In this document: piece after piece, positions 42,528 through 53,270 of the stretch
Layout: every line of letters begins with the position of its first letter
Position numbering within the stretch: position 1 is the stretch's first letter
NCBI RefSeq assembly: GCF_029855045.1
Contig: NZ_CP123228.1
Location: forward strand, 744,001-808,000
Reading direction: 5' to 3'
Length of the DNA stretch: 64,000 nt
From: Piscinibacter sp. XHJ-5
Lineage (GTDB): Bacteria; Pseudomonadota; Gammaproteobacteria; Burkholderiales; Burkholderiaceae_C
Made by a program: the position numbers and the translations under genes
Notes under the pieces: model-generated
Database searches by the model: none
Told to the model about the DNA's origin: nothing
What the model saw: only the letters and a program-made list of their open reading frames with translations

Positions 42528-43061
42528 CTACAGCGCCTTGCTCATGCGCAGCAGCGGCACGGCGACGCCGCCTCGCTCGTCGACGAGCCGCTCGACCGGC
42601 TCGTAGCCGCACGCGCGGTAGAGCGGCTCGCCGGCCATCGTGGCCACCAGCTCGGCGCGGCGGAAGCCTTCGTGGCGGGCGGCCGTCTCGCACAGCGACA
42701 GGATCAGCCGGCCGACGCCTTTGCGCGTGTGCCGCGGATGCGTGTACATCGCCCGGATGCGGGCGGCGTCGCGGGCGGGATCGAGAAGCGATGCGCTGCG
42801 GCCGGGCGTCTGGTCGCCGCCGTAGAGCGTGGCGCGCCGGCTCCAGCCGCCGCAGCCGGCCAGCTCGCCGCTGTCTTCGACGAGGAAGTAGGTGCCGTCG
42901 TCGACGAGCTGCGTGTCCAGGCCCATGATCGTGCGGCTGGAGGCGATCTGGTCATCGTCGAGGAACGGCCGCTGCAGCTCGGAGATGGCCGTCTCCATGA
43001 GGCACTTCAGCGCGTCGAGGTCGTCGCGGCGCGCCGGTCGATGCGTCAGGCCGGGATGCAT
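42528..43061 (-). CDS. GNAT-family N-acetyltransferase, 177 aa
   Basis: A single acetyltransferase domain: HRPARRDDLDALKCLMETAI, EDSGELAGCGGWSRR, IRAMYTHPRHTRKGVGRLILSLCETAARHEGF with the acetyl-CoA loop RKGVGR, and PLYRACGYEPVERL. It resembles YhhY/PA4866-like small-molecule or amine acetyltransferases. It has no specific substrate clue. It lies between the YCII gene (4 nt) and the phosphatase-GNAT fusion gene (3 nt), so the three are likely one transcript. Confidence 0.88.
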   Translation of the reverse strand: MHPGLTHRPARRDDLDALKCLMETAISELQRPFLDDDQIASSRTIMGLDTQLVDDGTYFLVEDSGELAGCGGWSRRATLYGGDQTPGRSASLLDPARDAARIRAMYTHPRHTRKGVGRLILSLCETAARHEGFRRAELVATMAGEPLYRACGYEPVERLVDERGGVAVPLLRMSKAL

Positions 43062-43065
43062 GCTT

Positions 43066-43446
43066 TCAGCGAGCCCGGCTCGGGGGCGTCTCGCAAGTGA
43101 GATCGAAAGCGCTGCAGCGCTGCTCGTCGATGGGACGGACCTCCAGCGCCAGGCCGAAGGCGAGGCACGGATTCTCCGCCGCGAGCCGCGCCGCCTCTTC
43201 CAGGCTCGGCGCGAGGATGGTCCAGTACCCGCCGACCACTTCCTTGGCTTCGCTGAAGGGTCCGTCCGTCACGGCATGCCGCGTGACCAGCTTGCTCTCG
43301 CGGGCCAGCCGCTGCCCGGGCTTCATCCGGCCGGCCTCCACCATGCGCTCGTGCCATGCGTAGAAGCGGTCGATCGCGTCCTGGATCTGCTGCGGCGAGG
43401 CCTGCGGATCCCACTGCCCGCGCGAGAGGACGAGGTACTGGTTCAT
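43066..43446 (-). CDS. YCII-related (DGPF-domain) protein, 126 aa
   Basis: A dimeric alpha/beta-barrel fold of the YCII family: YAWHERMVEAGRMKPGQRLA, VTDGPFSEAKEVVGGYWTILAPSLEEAARLAAENPCL. It contains the DGPF motif and a conserved His/Asp pair suggestive of an enzyme, but function is unknown. It is paralogous to the protein at 45942-46295. GGGAGCACC precedes the ATG. No ECF sigma factor is adjacent, although such proteins often accompany one. Confidence 0.85.
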   Translation of the reverse strand: MNQYLVLSRGQWDPQASPQQIQDAIDRFYAWHERMVEAGRMKPGQRLARESKLVTRHAVTDGPFSEAKEVVGGYWTILAPSLEEAARLAAENPCLAFGLALEVRPIDEQRCSAFDLTCETPPSRAR

Positions 43447-43601
43447 CGGGTGCTCCCGGTGTCGGCGCGGAATCGCCGGAGGGCGCGAGATTGCCACAGC
43501 CGCCCCGTCGACACCACGACGAGGACGATGGACGCGGCGCGTCGGTTCCGGCAGCAGCTGACCCGGATCCTTCGGAGTTCGAGAAGGCGCCAGGGTGCAG
43601 C

Positions 43602-43967
43602 TCACGCCGCCGACCTGAAATAGACGATCACCTGCGTCAGCCGGATCGACAGCACCACGTACACGAAGATCGCGGCCAGCCTCAGCACGACGTGGTGCTT
43701 GCGTCGGGCCAGTCGGCGCAGGCCGTCGAACAGGTTGAGTCCCAGAAGCATCACGCCGAGCGCGGCGACGCCGTAGCCGGCGACCTGCGGGCTCCACGGA
43801 CCGTTCACCCCCAGGGCATCGAAGTGGTGGGCGGCATACATGCCGGCCGCGATGACGAGCGCACTGGTCATCACGTTGCGCGCATGCGAGAAGACGGTGT
43901 CCAGCCCCTGCTTGTCGAAGAGCTCTTCGACAAGGTCCTGCCAGGTCTGCCTGAGCCATGCCGCCAT
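43602..43967 (-). CDS. Small integral membrane protein (three to four helices), 121 aa
   Basis: The N-terminus is an amphipathic segment (MAAWLRQTWQDLVEELFDKQ), followed by hydrophobic helices near 33-48, 60-80 and 95-113 (VVLRLAAIFVYVVLSIRLTQVIVYF). It is loosely PsiE-like, but I cannot assign it. The ATG at 43967 is chosen because AGGAGGACACGCG precedes it; the frame extends upstream without a start signal. Confidence 0.7.
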   Translation of the reverse strand: MAAWLRQTWQDLVEELFDKQGLDTVFSHARNVMTSALVIAAGMYAAHHFDALGVNGPWSPQVAGYGVAALGVMLLGLNLFDGLRRLARRKHHVVLRLAAIFVYVVLSIRLTQVIVYFRSAA

Positions 43968-44067
43968 CGCGTGTCCTCCTGTCGTCGATGGGCAAGGAGC
44001 TTGAGGGCCGCGGCATGCGGCTTGATTGCCCCGCACGGGCGGGGTGTTTCAGGTGAAACGCATCGTC

Positions 44068-45861
44068 CTACCGCGCCGCGACGCCGACTCGATTGCGCCC
44101 CTCGCGCTTGGCCGCCAGCAGCTCGTCGTCCGCGGCCTTCAGCAGCGCATCCGGCGAAGGCGCCGCAAGCGTGGTGTCGGCGATGCCGGCCGAGAAGCTG
44201 AGCCCGCGCAGCGTGACGCCTCCGAGCTCGAACACCTGCGCGCGCCAGCGGCGCAGCAGCGACTGCACCTTGCGGCGCGCGCCCAGCGCGTCGGTGCGGG
44301 GCATCAGCAGGCAGAACTCCTCGCCGCCGTAGCGGCACGCCACGTCGCTGCGTCGGCTCTGTCCTGCGAGCAGCTCGCCGAAGGCCGCGAGCAGGCGGTC
44401 ACCGGCCGCATGTCCGTGGCGGTCGTTGATGGACTTGAAGTGATCGAGGTCGATGATGGCCAGCGCCATCGTCTGCGCGTCGCGCCGCGCCAGCGCGAAC
44501 AGCGTCGGCAGCGTGTCGTTGAGGTGGCGGCGGTTGAACAGGCCCGTCAGGGGGTCCTGCGTCGCCTGCTGCCGCAGCGCCTCCTGCAGCGCCTGCACCT
44601 CGTGAACCTTGCGCGAGAGCTGTTCGTTGATCTCGGCCAGCTCCGCGCGTGCCCGCTCCGTGCGGCGCCGGCGCGCGTCGTTCTCGTCGAGCCGGTGCTG
44701 CAGCCGCAGCAGCTCGGTCTGCAGGGTGGCAGCCTGGTAGCGCGCCCGCGATGCGAGCTGCGCCTGCGCGCTGTGCAGGCCCTGCCAGCGGCGCAGCGCG
44801 ACCAGCGCCTCGGCATGGCGTCCGGCGCTCTCGTGCGCCTCGCTGAGCACGGCAAAGAACTGGGCGCGGATGCGCACGCTGAGTCCCTCGACGCCGTCGC
44901 TGGCGGCTTCGGCCAGCAGGGGCTGCAGCCGCGCCACCGCGTCGTCGGGCCGTCCGCTGCACAGCGCCAGCAGGGCCGCGGCGGTCGCACGCTCGAGGCG
45001 CTCGTCGGGCAGGGCCGAAGGTCCTTCGGCCAGCGCGCGCTCGACCAGGTCGGCGCCCAGCGAGAGATGGCCGGCGCGCAGCGCGGCGATCGCCAGCGAT
45101 TCGTGATGCGCCGCCATGCGCCCGCGCCCGCTCGGATCGGCCGGCATGTCGAGCACCGCCGCGATGTCGGGCAGGCTCTCGGCCGCCCGACCCAGCTCGG
45201 TGAGGCAGATGACCCGGTTGATGAGCAGCACGCTGAGCAGGCGCGCGTTCTTCAGCTTCGCACAGCGCGCCAGGCCCTGGTCCACGTGCTGCAGCGCATG
45301 CTCGTAGTCGCCGATCTGGAGCAGCTCGTGCGCGAGGTTGCAGTGCAGGACGGTGTCGAAGCCGCGGCCGCCCGAGGGGCCGGCGTCGCGCAGCGCCTCG
45401 AACATGTAGGCGAAGGCCTGCGCTGAATCTCCCTGGGCCGAATAGCAGCCGGCGATCGTGTTCAGCAGCACGCCGAGCTGCTCGTGCCGCAGCACCCGCA
45501 CGCCCTCGTCGCGCAAGGGCAGCACCAGCGACAGCGCCTGCTGGATGTGCCCCTGGCGCCACATCGAGCGTGCGATCGCGGCGCCGGCGAGCAGGCTGCC
45601 CGCGCGGTCCCCGCTGGCGTCGAAGCAGGCGCGCGCCAGCTGCAGCTCGACGGCGGCTTCGGCCGCGGTGGCGTAGTACAGGAGGTGGAAGCCCAGCGCC
45701 ACGCGGGCCCAGCCTTCGGCGGTGACGTCCGAGGCGCGCGTGGCCGCCGCGATCGCGCGTTCGGCCAGTGCCCTTGCCTGCGTGGAGTCGACGTGCAGCA
45801 GGTTCCAGGCGCGCCGCGCCTGGCGCAAGGGAGCGGAGTGAACGGGACGCGGGGTCGCCAT
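44068..45861 (-). CDS. Diguanylate cyclase with N-terminal TPR-like region, 597 aa
   Basis: Residues 1-370 are helical repeats resembling tetratricopeptide motifs (LGVLLNTIAGCYSAQGDSAQAFAYMFEALRDA; VLHCNLAHELLQIGDYEHALQHVDQGL). Then comes a coiled coil (about 375-425, EINEQLSRKVHEVQALQEALRQQ) and a C-terminal GGDEF domain with active-site GGEEF and an upstream RRSD inhibitory site at the expected five-residue spacing. It should make c-di-GMP and be product-inhibited. There is no membrane segment, so it is cytosolic. I start at the ATG at 45861; the open frame extends upstream to 46002 but overlaps the next gene. Confidence 0.92.
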   Translation of the reverse strand: MATPRPVHSAPLRQARRAWNLLHVDSTQARALAERAIAAATRASDVTAEGWARVALGFHLLYYATAAEAAVELQLARACFDASGDRAGSLLAGAAIARSMWRQGHIQQALSLVLPLRDEGVRVLRHEQLGVLLNTIAGCYSAQGDSAQAFAYMFEALRDAGPSGGRGFDTVLHCNLAHELLQIGDYEHALQHVDQGLARCAKLKNARLLSVLLINRVICLTELGRAAESLPDIAAVLDMPADPSGRGRMAAHHESLAIAALRAGHLSLGADLVERALAEGPSALPDERLERATAAALLALCSGRPDDAVARLQPLLAEAASDGVEGLSVRIRAQFFAVLSEAHESAGRHAEALVALRRWQGLHSAQAQLASRARYQAATLQTELLRLQHRLDENDARRRRTERARAELAEINEQLSRKVHEVQALQEALRQQATQDPLTGLFNRRHLNDTLPTLFALARRDAQTMALAIIDLDHFKSINDRHGHAAGDRLLAAFGELLAGQSRRSDVACRYGGEEFCLLMPRTDALGARRKVQSLLRRWRAQVFELGGVTLRGLSFSAGIADTTLAAPSPDALLKAADDELLAAKREGRNRVGVAAR

Positions 45862-45941
45862 CGGCGAATTATCGGGGCGCCGATGCCCGGTTCGACGGTG
45901 GCGGACCGCCGGCGTGTTCGCGCGGATCGATCTCCGATCCG

Positions 45942-46295
45942 CTATTCGTAGCAGGGCGCCAGCGAGCGGACCTCCACCGTGGCCCATTGGGCGGCCGGGC
46001 ATTCCGCGGCCAGGGCGACGGCTTGCTCGCGCGTCTTGCTGTCGATCAGGAAAAAGCCGCCCACCATTTCCTTGGCCTCCGCGAAAGGCCCGTCGACCAC
46101 CTGCGCCTTGCCGGCGCGCGTGCTGACGCGCGAGGCCTCGGACTGCGACTTCAGCGACTCGCTGGCCAGCAGCAGGCCGCGCGCACGCAGGCTGTCTCCC
46201 CAGCGGAGCATGCGGTCGTACACCTCGCGGCCCTCGGCCTCGCTGCGGGTGAGCCGCTGGCCGACCGGTTCAATGATCAGCAGCATGTGAGCCAT
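45942..46295 (-). CDS. YCII-related (DGPF-domain) protein, 117 aa
   Basis: Second YCII-family member: YDRMLRWGDSLRARGLLLASESL, VVDGPFAEAKEMVGGFFLIDSKTREQAVALAAECPAA. The DGPFAEAKE motif is intact. It is a divergent paralogue of the protein at 43066. Function is not known. It lies 80 nt upstream of the diguanylate cyclase gene on the same strand. Confidence 0.85.
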   Translation of the reverse strand: MAHMLLIIEPVGQRLTRSEAEGREVYDRMLRWGDSLRARGLLLASESLKSQSEASRVSTRAGKAQVVDGPFAEAKEMVGGFFLIDSKTREQAVALAAECPAAQWATVEVRSLAPCYE

Positions 46296-46363
46296 CGAAG
46301 ATCCCCTCGGAAGTGCGGTGGAAACGAAGCGGCGATTAGATCACCGTCGACCCGCACCGGTCG

Positions 46364-47182
46364 TCACAGGTCCATCACCCGGTCCAGCCCGCGCACCACG
46401 CCGGTGAGGCCGCCCACCTTGCGGATCGCCAGCAGCGCCCCGTCGACATACGGCTCCGCGCTGGTGCCCGCCTGGTGGCTCAGATGCAGACGCTGGTCCT
46501 TCATGCCGAAGACCACCTCGACGCCCAGCACGAACCCGGGCACGCGCAGCGCATGCACCTGCACGCCGTTCACCGTTGCGCCGCGAACGCCGGCCGGCCC
46601 GTTGACCTGGTCCAGCGGCACGCCGAGATCCGGCTGGCGGACGCGTCCCAGGCGCAGTGCCAGCTCGCGCACCGTGCCGGAGGGCGCGTCGGGCTTGGAG
46701 TCCTTGGCGTAGTCGATCACCTCGAAGTTCGGGATGTAGGCCGCGGCCATCTCGGCGAAGCGCTGCAACAGCACGACGGTGAGCGCGAAATTGCCGCACG
46801 CCAGCACGCCGCGCCGTGCGGCCCGTGCGACGCGGTCGATGTCGGCATAGTCCTCGTCCGACAGGCCCGAAGTGGCGACGACGACGTGCGCGCCGGCCTC
46901 GAGCGCGGCCACGATGTTGGCCTTGACGGTCGCGATGTCCTTGGGCTTGCTGTACTCGACGTAGACCTCGCACGGTGACTGCGCCAGGGCCGCCGCGGCG
47001 GTGGGCGAGACCACGCAGTCGAGCGCCTCGTCGCCGAGCACCTCGCCGAGGCGGCGTCCGGCCGATCGGGCGCCGACCGCGCCCACGAGCTTGAGGTCCG
47101 GCTGGCGCGCGATGCCGCGGGCCAGCGCCGAGCCGGCCCAGCCGGTGGCGCCGCAGAGGATGACGGTCAGGGGGGTGTTCAT
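46364..47182 (-). CDS. Dihydrodipicolinate reductase-like (DapB family) protein, 272 aa
   Basis: N-terminal Rossmann nucleotide-binding segment ([21 protein letters not shown]), [19 protein letters not shown], and the C-terminal DapB domain with [22 protein letters not shown] (Lys and Ser-Gly-Thr of the substrate site) and [17 protein letters not shown]. DapB reduces tetrahydrodipicolinate precursor in lysine synthesis. The GATGWAG loop differs from canonical GxxGxMG and the genome should have another dapB, so a related catabolic reductase is possible. It diverges from gcdH. Confidence 0.78.
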   Translation of the reverse strand: MNTPLTVILCGATGWAGSALARGIARQPDLKLVGAVGARSAGRRLGEVLGDEALDCVVSPTAAAALAQSPCEVYVEYSKPKDIATVKANIVAALEAGAHVVVATSGLSDEDYADIDRVARAARRGVLACGNFALTVVLLQRFAEMAAAYIPNFEVIDYAKDSKPDAPSGTVRELALRLGRVRQPDLGVPLDQVNGPAGVRGATVNGVQVHALRVPGFVLGVEVVFGMKDQRLHLSHQAGTSAEPYVDGALLAIRKVGGLTGVVRGLDRVMDL

Positions 47183-47283
47183 CGGTCGATTGTGAGGGCG
47201 AAGTCTTGGAGTTCCACTTTCACACAGATGCGTGCGAACAATTCGCTTGTCCACCAGCGAAAGCCCCCGTAGATTCTGTTCCC

Positions 47284-48464
<1,181 letters not shown>

Positions 48465-48465
<1 letters not shown>

Positions 48466-49709
48466 TGTCGCTGATGCCCGCCGCCCGCACGCCGCCGCTG
48501 GCCGGCGTGCGGGTGCTCGACCTGTCGCGCGTCCTGGCCGGGCCCTGGGCCGGCCAGATGCTCGCCGACCTCGGCGCCGACGTCGTGAAAGTCGAGCGGC
48601 CCGGCAGCGGCGACGACACCCGCGCCTGGGGCCCGCCGTCGCTGAAGGACGACGCGGGCCGCGACACCGGCGAGGCGGCCTACTTCCTCTGCTGCAACCG
48701 CAACAAGCGCTCGGTCACGTTGGACCTCGCGCGGCCCGAAGGCCAGGCCGTGGTGCGCGAGCTGGCCCTGCGCAGCGACGTGCTGCTCGAGAACTTCAAG
48801 CTCGACGGCCTGCGGCAATACGGACTGGACTACCCCGGCCTCGCCAGCGTGAACGAGCGGCTGATCTATTGCTCCATCACCGGCTTCGGGCAGACCGGTC
48901 CCTATGCGGCGCGCGCCGGCTACGACTTCCTCATCCAGGGCATGGGCGGCCTGATGAGCGTGACCGGACGTGCCGACGGCGAGTCCGGTGCCGGCCCGCA
49001 AAAGGTGGGTGTCGCGCTCGTCGACGTCATGACGGGCCTGCATGCGGCCATCGCCGTGCTGGCAGCGCTGGCCGAACGGCAGCGCTCGGGACGCGGCCAG
49101 CACATCGACCTCGCGCTGCTGGACGTCCAGGTCGCGTGCCTGGCCAACCAGGCCGCGAGCTATCTCGCCGGCGGCGTCGTGCCGCGGCGCATGGGCAACG
49201 CGCATCCGACCATCGTGCCGTACGAGGACTTCCCGACCGCCGACGGCGACGTGATCCTCGCGATCGGCAACGACGGCCAGTTCGCGCGCTTCTGCGAGGT
49301 GTCAGGCCGGCCCGAGTGGGCCTCCGATGCGCGCTTCGCGACCAATCCGCAGCGGGTGGCGAACCGCGCAGTGCTCATCCCCTTGCTGCGCCAGACCACG
49401 GTGATGCGTACCACGCGCGACTGGGTGCAGGCGCTCGAAGGCGCCGGCGTGCCCTGCGGACCCATCCATCGCATCGACGAGGTGTTCGCCGATCCGCAGG
49501 TGCGCTCGCGCGGAATGCGCATCGAGATGCCGCATCCTCTGGCAGGCACGGTGCCGCTGGTGGCCAATCCCATCCGGCTGTCGGCCTCGCCGGTGTCGTA
49601 CCGGCATGCGCCGCCCACGCTGGGGCAGCACACGGACGAGGTGTTGACCGAGTGGCTGGGATGGGAATCGGCCAGGGTGGAGGGTCTGCGGGTGGCGGGC
49701 GTGGTGTGA
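48465..49709 (+). CDS. CaiB/BaiF family CoA-transferase, probable succinyl-CoA:glutarate type, 414 aa
   Basis: A type III CoA-transferase: VRVLDLSRVLAGPWAGQMLADLGADVVKVERPGSGDDTR, NKRSVTLDLARPEGQ, DVLLENFKLDGLRQYGLDY, ITGFGQTGPYAARAGYDFLIQGMGGLMSVTG. The tight overlap with gcdH implies it makes glutaryl-CoA from glutarate, as the SUGCT/C7orf10 homologues do. Substrate is inferred from context. It is distinct from the CaiB at 39453 (different operon and regulator). Confidence 0.88.
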
Positions 49710-49711
49710 GA

Positions 49712-50656
49712 TCAGCCCGGGTCCACCGCCCGTGCCGCCTGGACCACCGCATCGCGCAGCCATCGCTGCCCCGCATCGCGCTCGTGCCGCCGGTGCCACA
49801 ACAGCCCCACCTCGATCGCCGGCACGGCGAAGGGCAGTGGGCGGACGGCCAGCGACTGGGCGAATCCGGTCGCGGGGACGAAGCTGCGCGGCAGCACCGT
49901 CAGCAGGTCGGAGTCACGCACCACGCAGGCCGCGGTGGAGAAGTGGCTCACCGTCATGACGACGCGCCGGCGGCGTCCCAGTCGCGCGAGCGCCTCGTCG
50001 ACGAAGCCGCGCTGCCGGCCGGCGAAGCTCACCCGGAGGTGGTGCGCTGAGCAATAGGCGTCGAGGCCCATCAGCTCGCCTTCGCCCGCCAGCGGATGAC
50101 CGGCGCGCATCACGCACACGTATTCGCACGCATACAGCGCGTCCAGCACCGTCATGCCCTTGCCGCCCTCGGTCGCCTGCGCGACCTCGACATCGGGAAA
50201 GAAGCCCACCGCCGCGTCCGCCAGGCCCTGGTCGATCTGCGGACGCGGGTCGCGCGTGGCCAGCGGCAGCACGCGCAGGTCGACGCGCAGGCGCTCGCGC
50301 TGCACATGGCCGACGAGCGCGGGCAGCAGCACGTCCGCCGTCGCGTCGGCCATGCACAGCGTGAAGCAGCGCTCGTCGTGGCGCGGGTCGAACCCGTTGC
50401 TGTCGAAGGCACCGCGCAGCGCATCCATCGCCGCGCGAACGGCAGGCCACAGTGCCTGCGCGTGGGGCGTGGGCGCCATGCCGGTGCTGCCGGGCACGAA
50501 CAGGTCCTCGCCGGTGGCATCGCGCAGCCGGCGCAGGGCATTGCTCACGGCGGGCTGCGACATCGCGAGCCGTGCAGCGGCGCGCGTCACGTTGCGTTCG
50601 ACCATGACGGCGTCGAAGACACGCAGCAGGTTGAGATCGAGGGTGCGGAAGTTCAC
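49712..50656 (-). CDS. LysR-family regulator (NodD/PnbR-like subgroup), 314 aa
   Basis: Starts NFRTLDLNLLRVFDAVMVERNVTRAAARLAMSQPAVSNALRRLRD, the NodD-type HTH. The effector domain contains MRAGHPLAGEGELMGLDAY and VRDSDLLTVLPRSFVP. GTG at 50656 is the start because it fits the family N-terminus; the upstream extension is non-coding in style. It converges on the CoA-transferase gene (2 nt between stops) and diverges from the tiny ORFs at 50790. It may regulate gcdH or its divergent partners. Confidence 0.88.
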   Translation of the reverse strand: MNFRTLDLNLLRVFDAVMVERNVTRAAARLAMSQPAVSNALRRLRDATGEDLFVPGSTGMAPTPHAQALWPAVRAAMDALRGAFDSNGFDPRHDERCFTLCMADATADVLLPALVGHVQRERLRVDLRVLPLATRDPRPQIDQGLADAAVGFFPDVEVAQATEGGKGMTVLDALYACEYVCVMRAGHPLAGEGELMGLDAYCSAHHLRVSFAGRQRGFVDEALARLGRRRRVVMTVSHFSTAACVVRDSDLLTVLPRSFVPATGFAQSLAVRPLPFAVPAIEVGLLWHRRHERDAGQRWLRDAVVQAARAVDPG

Positions 50657-50711
50657 AGGGCCGGTGGAGTGAAGGCATTCGCCGCGGTGATGGCGGGATT
50701 CCCAGAAGCAA

Positions 50712-50731
50712 TTTCCCAACTATGCGGGAAA
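50712..50731. promoter_or_regulatory. TTTCCC-N8-GGGAAA dyad, LysR-box-like
   Basis: A perfect 6-bp inverted repeat with an 8-bp spacer in the gap between the LysR gene and the divergent small ORFs. Its spacing and T...A content fit a LysR operator (T-N11-A type). Confidence 0.55.
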
Positions 50732-50789
50732 ACCCTAGTCTGGCTTCGATGGGGCTCGCAGAGTCCCGCCACTGGGAAAGGGGAAGTCC

Positions 50790-50966
50790 ATGACAAGCCG
50801 ACAGATCGAGGTTCGCATTCAGGCGGCCGCGGCGCCGCCGCGCGGGGCGGTGCTGGCGGGCACGCTGGCCGCCTGGCTGCTGCAAGGGCTGGCGCGGGGC
50901 GGGCGTGCGCTGCTGTCGCGTCCCGCGGCGGTTTCCGCGCGACATCGCCACAGCCGTGCCTGGTGA
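50790..50966 (+). CDS. Small basic protein with hydrophobic segment, 58 aa
   Basis: Preceded by GGGAAAGGGGAAG, a strong ribosome site about 7 nt before the ATG. The product (MTSRQIEVRIQAAAAPPRGA, then VLAGTLAAWLLQGLARGG and an Arg/His-rich end) has one short hydrophobic helix and a basic tail. No family recognised. It is the first of three closely packed small genes. Confidence 0.55.
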   Translation: MTSRQIEVRIQAAAAPPRGAVLAGTLAAWLLQGLARGGRALLSRPAAVSARHRHSRAW

Positions 50967-50973
50967 GGCCGCC

Positions 50974-51159
50974 ATGGCATGGCTGAAGACGATGGCCGCG
51001 GTGCGCGAGCGCTGCCGGCGGTGGTGGCGCGACGTTCCACCGTCGGCACGCGATCTGCGCGCGCTCGCGCACGACGTCGAAGCGCAGCAGCCGTCGCTGG
51101 CGGCCGAGCTGCGCGGCATTGCGCTGCATTGCGAAGCGCTGCAACGGAGCGCGCGATGA
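50974..51159 (+). CDS. Small hypothetical protein, 61 aa (paralogue of the next ORF)
   Basis: A basic amphipathic N-terminus (MAWLKTMAAVRERCRRWWRDV) and a helical C-terminus (LRALAHDVEAQQPSLAAELRGIALHC). The latter aligns with [26 protein letters not shown] of the next ORF (LA...A.QP.LA.E.R...C). Its stop overlaps the following ATG as ATGA. Function unknown. It resembles short Arg/Leu-rich DUF1127-like proteins of proteobacteria only loosely. Confidence 0.5.
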   Translation: MAWLKTMAAVRERCRRWWRDVPPSARDLRALAHDVEAQQPSLAAELRGIALHCEALQRSAR

Positions 51160-51422
51160 GCGGCATCTCGAGCGGCGCGGCGACACACGGGCCGGCACAC
51201 CTCACGTGGCGCGACATGCTCGCCCGAATCGGTAGGGCGGTGTGGCGCGCGCTGGAGGCGCACGGCCGGTCGCGCGGCCGGCGTGAGCTGCTGTACCTGG
51301 CGGACCGGTGGCAGGCGAATCAGCCGCAACTCGCGGGCGAGATGCGTGCGGCGTCGCGGCGCTGCTCCCCGCTCTCCCGCGGGGCGGCAGAGGACTCCGT
51401 GGATCGCCTCACTTCACCTTGA
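51156..51422 (+). CDS. Small hypothetical protein, 88 aa (paralogue of the previous ORF)
   Basis: Shares the QP-x-LA-x-E-x-R helix with the 61-residue neighbour, after an Arg-rich region ([21 protein letters not shown]). The ATG overlaps the previous stop. Its 3' end overlaps the convergent nicotinate phosphoribosyltransferase gene by 14 bp. The terminal 20 residues past that point look non-conserved. Confidence 0.5.
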   Translation: MSGISSGAATHGPAHLTWRDMLARIGRAVWRALEAHGRSRGRRELLYLADRWQANQPQLAGEMRAASRRCSPLSRGAAEDSVDRLTSP

Positions 51423-52593
51423 ACACCTGCCGCAGGTAGGCCAGGAAGGTCTCGTCGTCGCACATCGTCTTGCCGGGGCTGTCGGACAGCTTGGCCACCG
51501 GCTGCTCGTTCGCGCGTGTCAGCTTCATCACGATGTTGAGCGGCGTGAGACCCACGTCGTTGGTCAGCAGCGTGCCGATGCCGAAGCCCAGCTGCGTGCG
51601 GTCGGCAAAGTGGCGGTACAGCGCAAGCGCGCGTCGCACGTCGAGCCCGTCGGAGAACACCAGCCGCTTGGTGTGCGCGTCGATGCGCAGCCGCGCGTAG
51701 TGGGCCAGCGCCTTTTCGCCCCATGCCACGGGATCGCCGGAATCGTGGCGCAGACCGTCGAAGAGCTTGGCGAAGTACAGGTCGAAGTCGGCGAGGAACG
51801 CATCCATGCCGACCACGTCGGTGAGGGCCGTGCCGAGGTCGCCGCGGTACTCCTGCACCCAGTCCTCCAGGGCAGCCCGCTGGTGGTCGCGCAGCCGAAC
51901 GCCCAACGCCTGGTAGGTCTGCAGGTATTCGTGTGCCATGGTGCCGATGGGCACCAGGTTGAGGTCGCGCGCCAGCAGCACGTTGGACGTGCCCTTGAAG
52001 AATTGCGGCACCTCGCGCTTGAGCGTGGCGACGATCTCGCGCTGCCAGGCGCCGGAAAAGCGCCGGCGCACGCCGAAGTCGAAGAACTCGAAGGGATGGG
52101 CTCGCGCCGGCTCGCGCTCGAATTCGCGCAGGCTCGCGATCTTGGCCTGGAGCCTGCGCCGGCCTTCGGCCAGTGCGGCGGCCTGGTCGAAGCGTCGGAA
52201 GTACAGCTCGTTGACGATGGCCAGCACGTGGATCTCGAAGGCCATCACGTGAACCTGCGGACCGCGTGCCTCGATGTGCAGGGTGTCGCCTTCGGCGCGC
52301 GCGCGGATGAACTCGCGCTGGAAGCGAAAGATGCGCAGGAAATCGACGAAGTCCGACTTGATGAAGCGCAGGCCGCGCAGGTAGTCGAGCTCCTCGGGGG
52401 TGAAGCTCAGCCGGCACAGGTGGTCGAGCTGCTCGTTCACCTCGGGCAGCAGCTCGGCCAGGGGAAAGGGGCAGACGTCGCGGCAAACGAAGGTGTACTC
52501 GGCGCGCGTCTGCGGATGACGATGCAGCATCGCCTGCCACATCGTGAACTTGTAGAGATCGGTTTCGAGCAGGCTGGTGAGGACCGGTGACAT
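51409..52593 (-). CDS. pncB: Nicotinate phosphoribosyltransferase, 394 aa
   Basis: This condenses nicotinate with PRPP (ATP-assisted) in the NAD salvage pathway. Recognised from [75 protein letters not shown] (with the autophosphorylated His), [16 protein letters not shown] and [12 protein letters not shown]. The ATG at 52593 has AGGAGC 7 nt upstream. It competes with the nicotinate dehydrogenase for nicotinate; the catabolic cluster lies 16 kb away. Length and motifs are complete. Confidence 0.94.
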   Translation of the reverse strand: MSPVLTSLLETDLYKFTMWQAMLHRHPQTRAEYTFVCRDVCPFPLAELLPEVNEQLDHLCRLSFTPEELDYLRGLRFIKSDFVDFLRIFRFQREFIRARAEGDTLHIEARGPQVHVMAFEIHVLAIVNELYFRRFDQAAALAEGRRRLQAKIASLREFEREPARAHPFEFFDFGVRRRFSGAWQREIVATLKREVPQFFKGTSNVLLARDLNLVPIGTMAHEYLQTYQALGVRLRDHQRAALEDWVQEYRGDLGTALTDVVGMDAFLADFDLYFAKLFDGLRHDSGDPVAWGEKALAHYARLRIDAHTKRLVFSDGLDVRRALALYRHFADRTQLGFGIGTLLTNDVGLTPLNIVMKLTRANEQPVAKLSDSPGKTMCDDETFLAYLRQVFKVK

Positions 52594-52637
52594 GGAAGAG
52601 CTCCTGGGGCTTGATGCCGTTGTACCTGCTCGCCGGC

Positions 52638-53255
52638 CTACGACATCACGACCACGACTTGCGCGTTGCCTTTTCCCGTCGAGAGGTAGATGTGGCCCAC
52701 GCCGCTGTCGAAATAGGCTGACTGCAGCCGCTTGAGCTCGACCGTCTCGCCGGTCTCGAACAGGATGCGCACGCTGCCCGACAACACCATCACGAACTCC
52801 TGCCCCGGGTGGCGGATGAAGTCTGGGAATTCTCTGCGGTCGCGCGCCACGATGGCGCCGTGCAGCGGCGTCATGCGCTTGTGCGGGAACTCGGTGGCCA
52901 GCATGCGGTAGTCGTAGTTGTCGGCGTCGTAGCGCGGCGCCGACTCGAGGGTCGAACGCACGACCCTCGCTTCGTGGCCGGCCGCCGCCCGCGCCCGCGG
53001 GTCGAACAGCTCGGCGATGTCGACTTCCAGTGCCTGCGCCACCGCGGCCAGCTTCTCGTAGCTGACGGAGATCTGCCCCAGCTCGATCTTCGACAGCGTC
53101 GACAAGGCCACGCCGGAGCGAGCGGACAGCGCCTTCAGCGTCAGCCGGTGTCCCTTGCGGATCACGCGCAGGCGCGCGCCCAGGCGCTCGCGGTCCAGGG
53201 CGGGCGGGGCGCGGCGACGGGTGCGGGGTCGAGGACGATGGGCCGTCATGGTCAT
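52638..53255 (-). CDS. XRE-family HTH regulator with C-terminal cupin domain, 205 aa
   Basis: A basic leader ([13 protein letters not shown]), an HTH_3 domain ([52 protein letters not shown]) and a cupin ([44 protein letters not shown]). Such PuuR-like proteins sense amino acids or polyamines. It is divergent from the D-amino-acid dehydrogenase gene across 39 bp containing a tandem operator, so it is the probable repressor of that operon and itself. Confidence 0.9.
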   Translation of the reverse strand: MTMTAHRPRPRTRRRAPPALDRERLGARLRVIRKGHRLTLKALSARSGVALSTLSKIELGQISVSYEKLAAVAQALEVDIAELFDPRARAAAGHEARVVRSTLESAPRYDADNYDYRMLATEFPHKRMTPLHGAIVARDRREFPDFIRHPGQEFVMVLSGSVRILFETGETVELKRLQSAYFDSGVGHIYLSTGKGNAQVVVVMS

Positions 53256-53270
53256 TCGCAGGACGGCACG

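Noticed and set aside
46364..47182. Biosynthetic dapB for lysine
   Set aside because: The nucleotide loop is atypical and the gene is not near lysine genes, so I kept only the family call.
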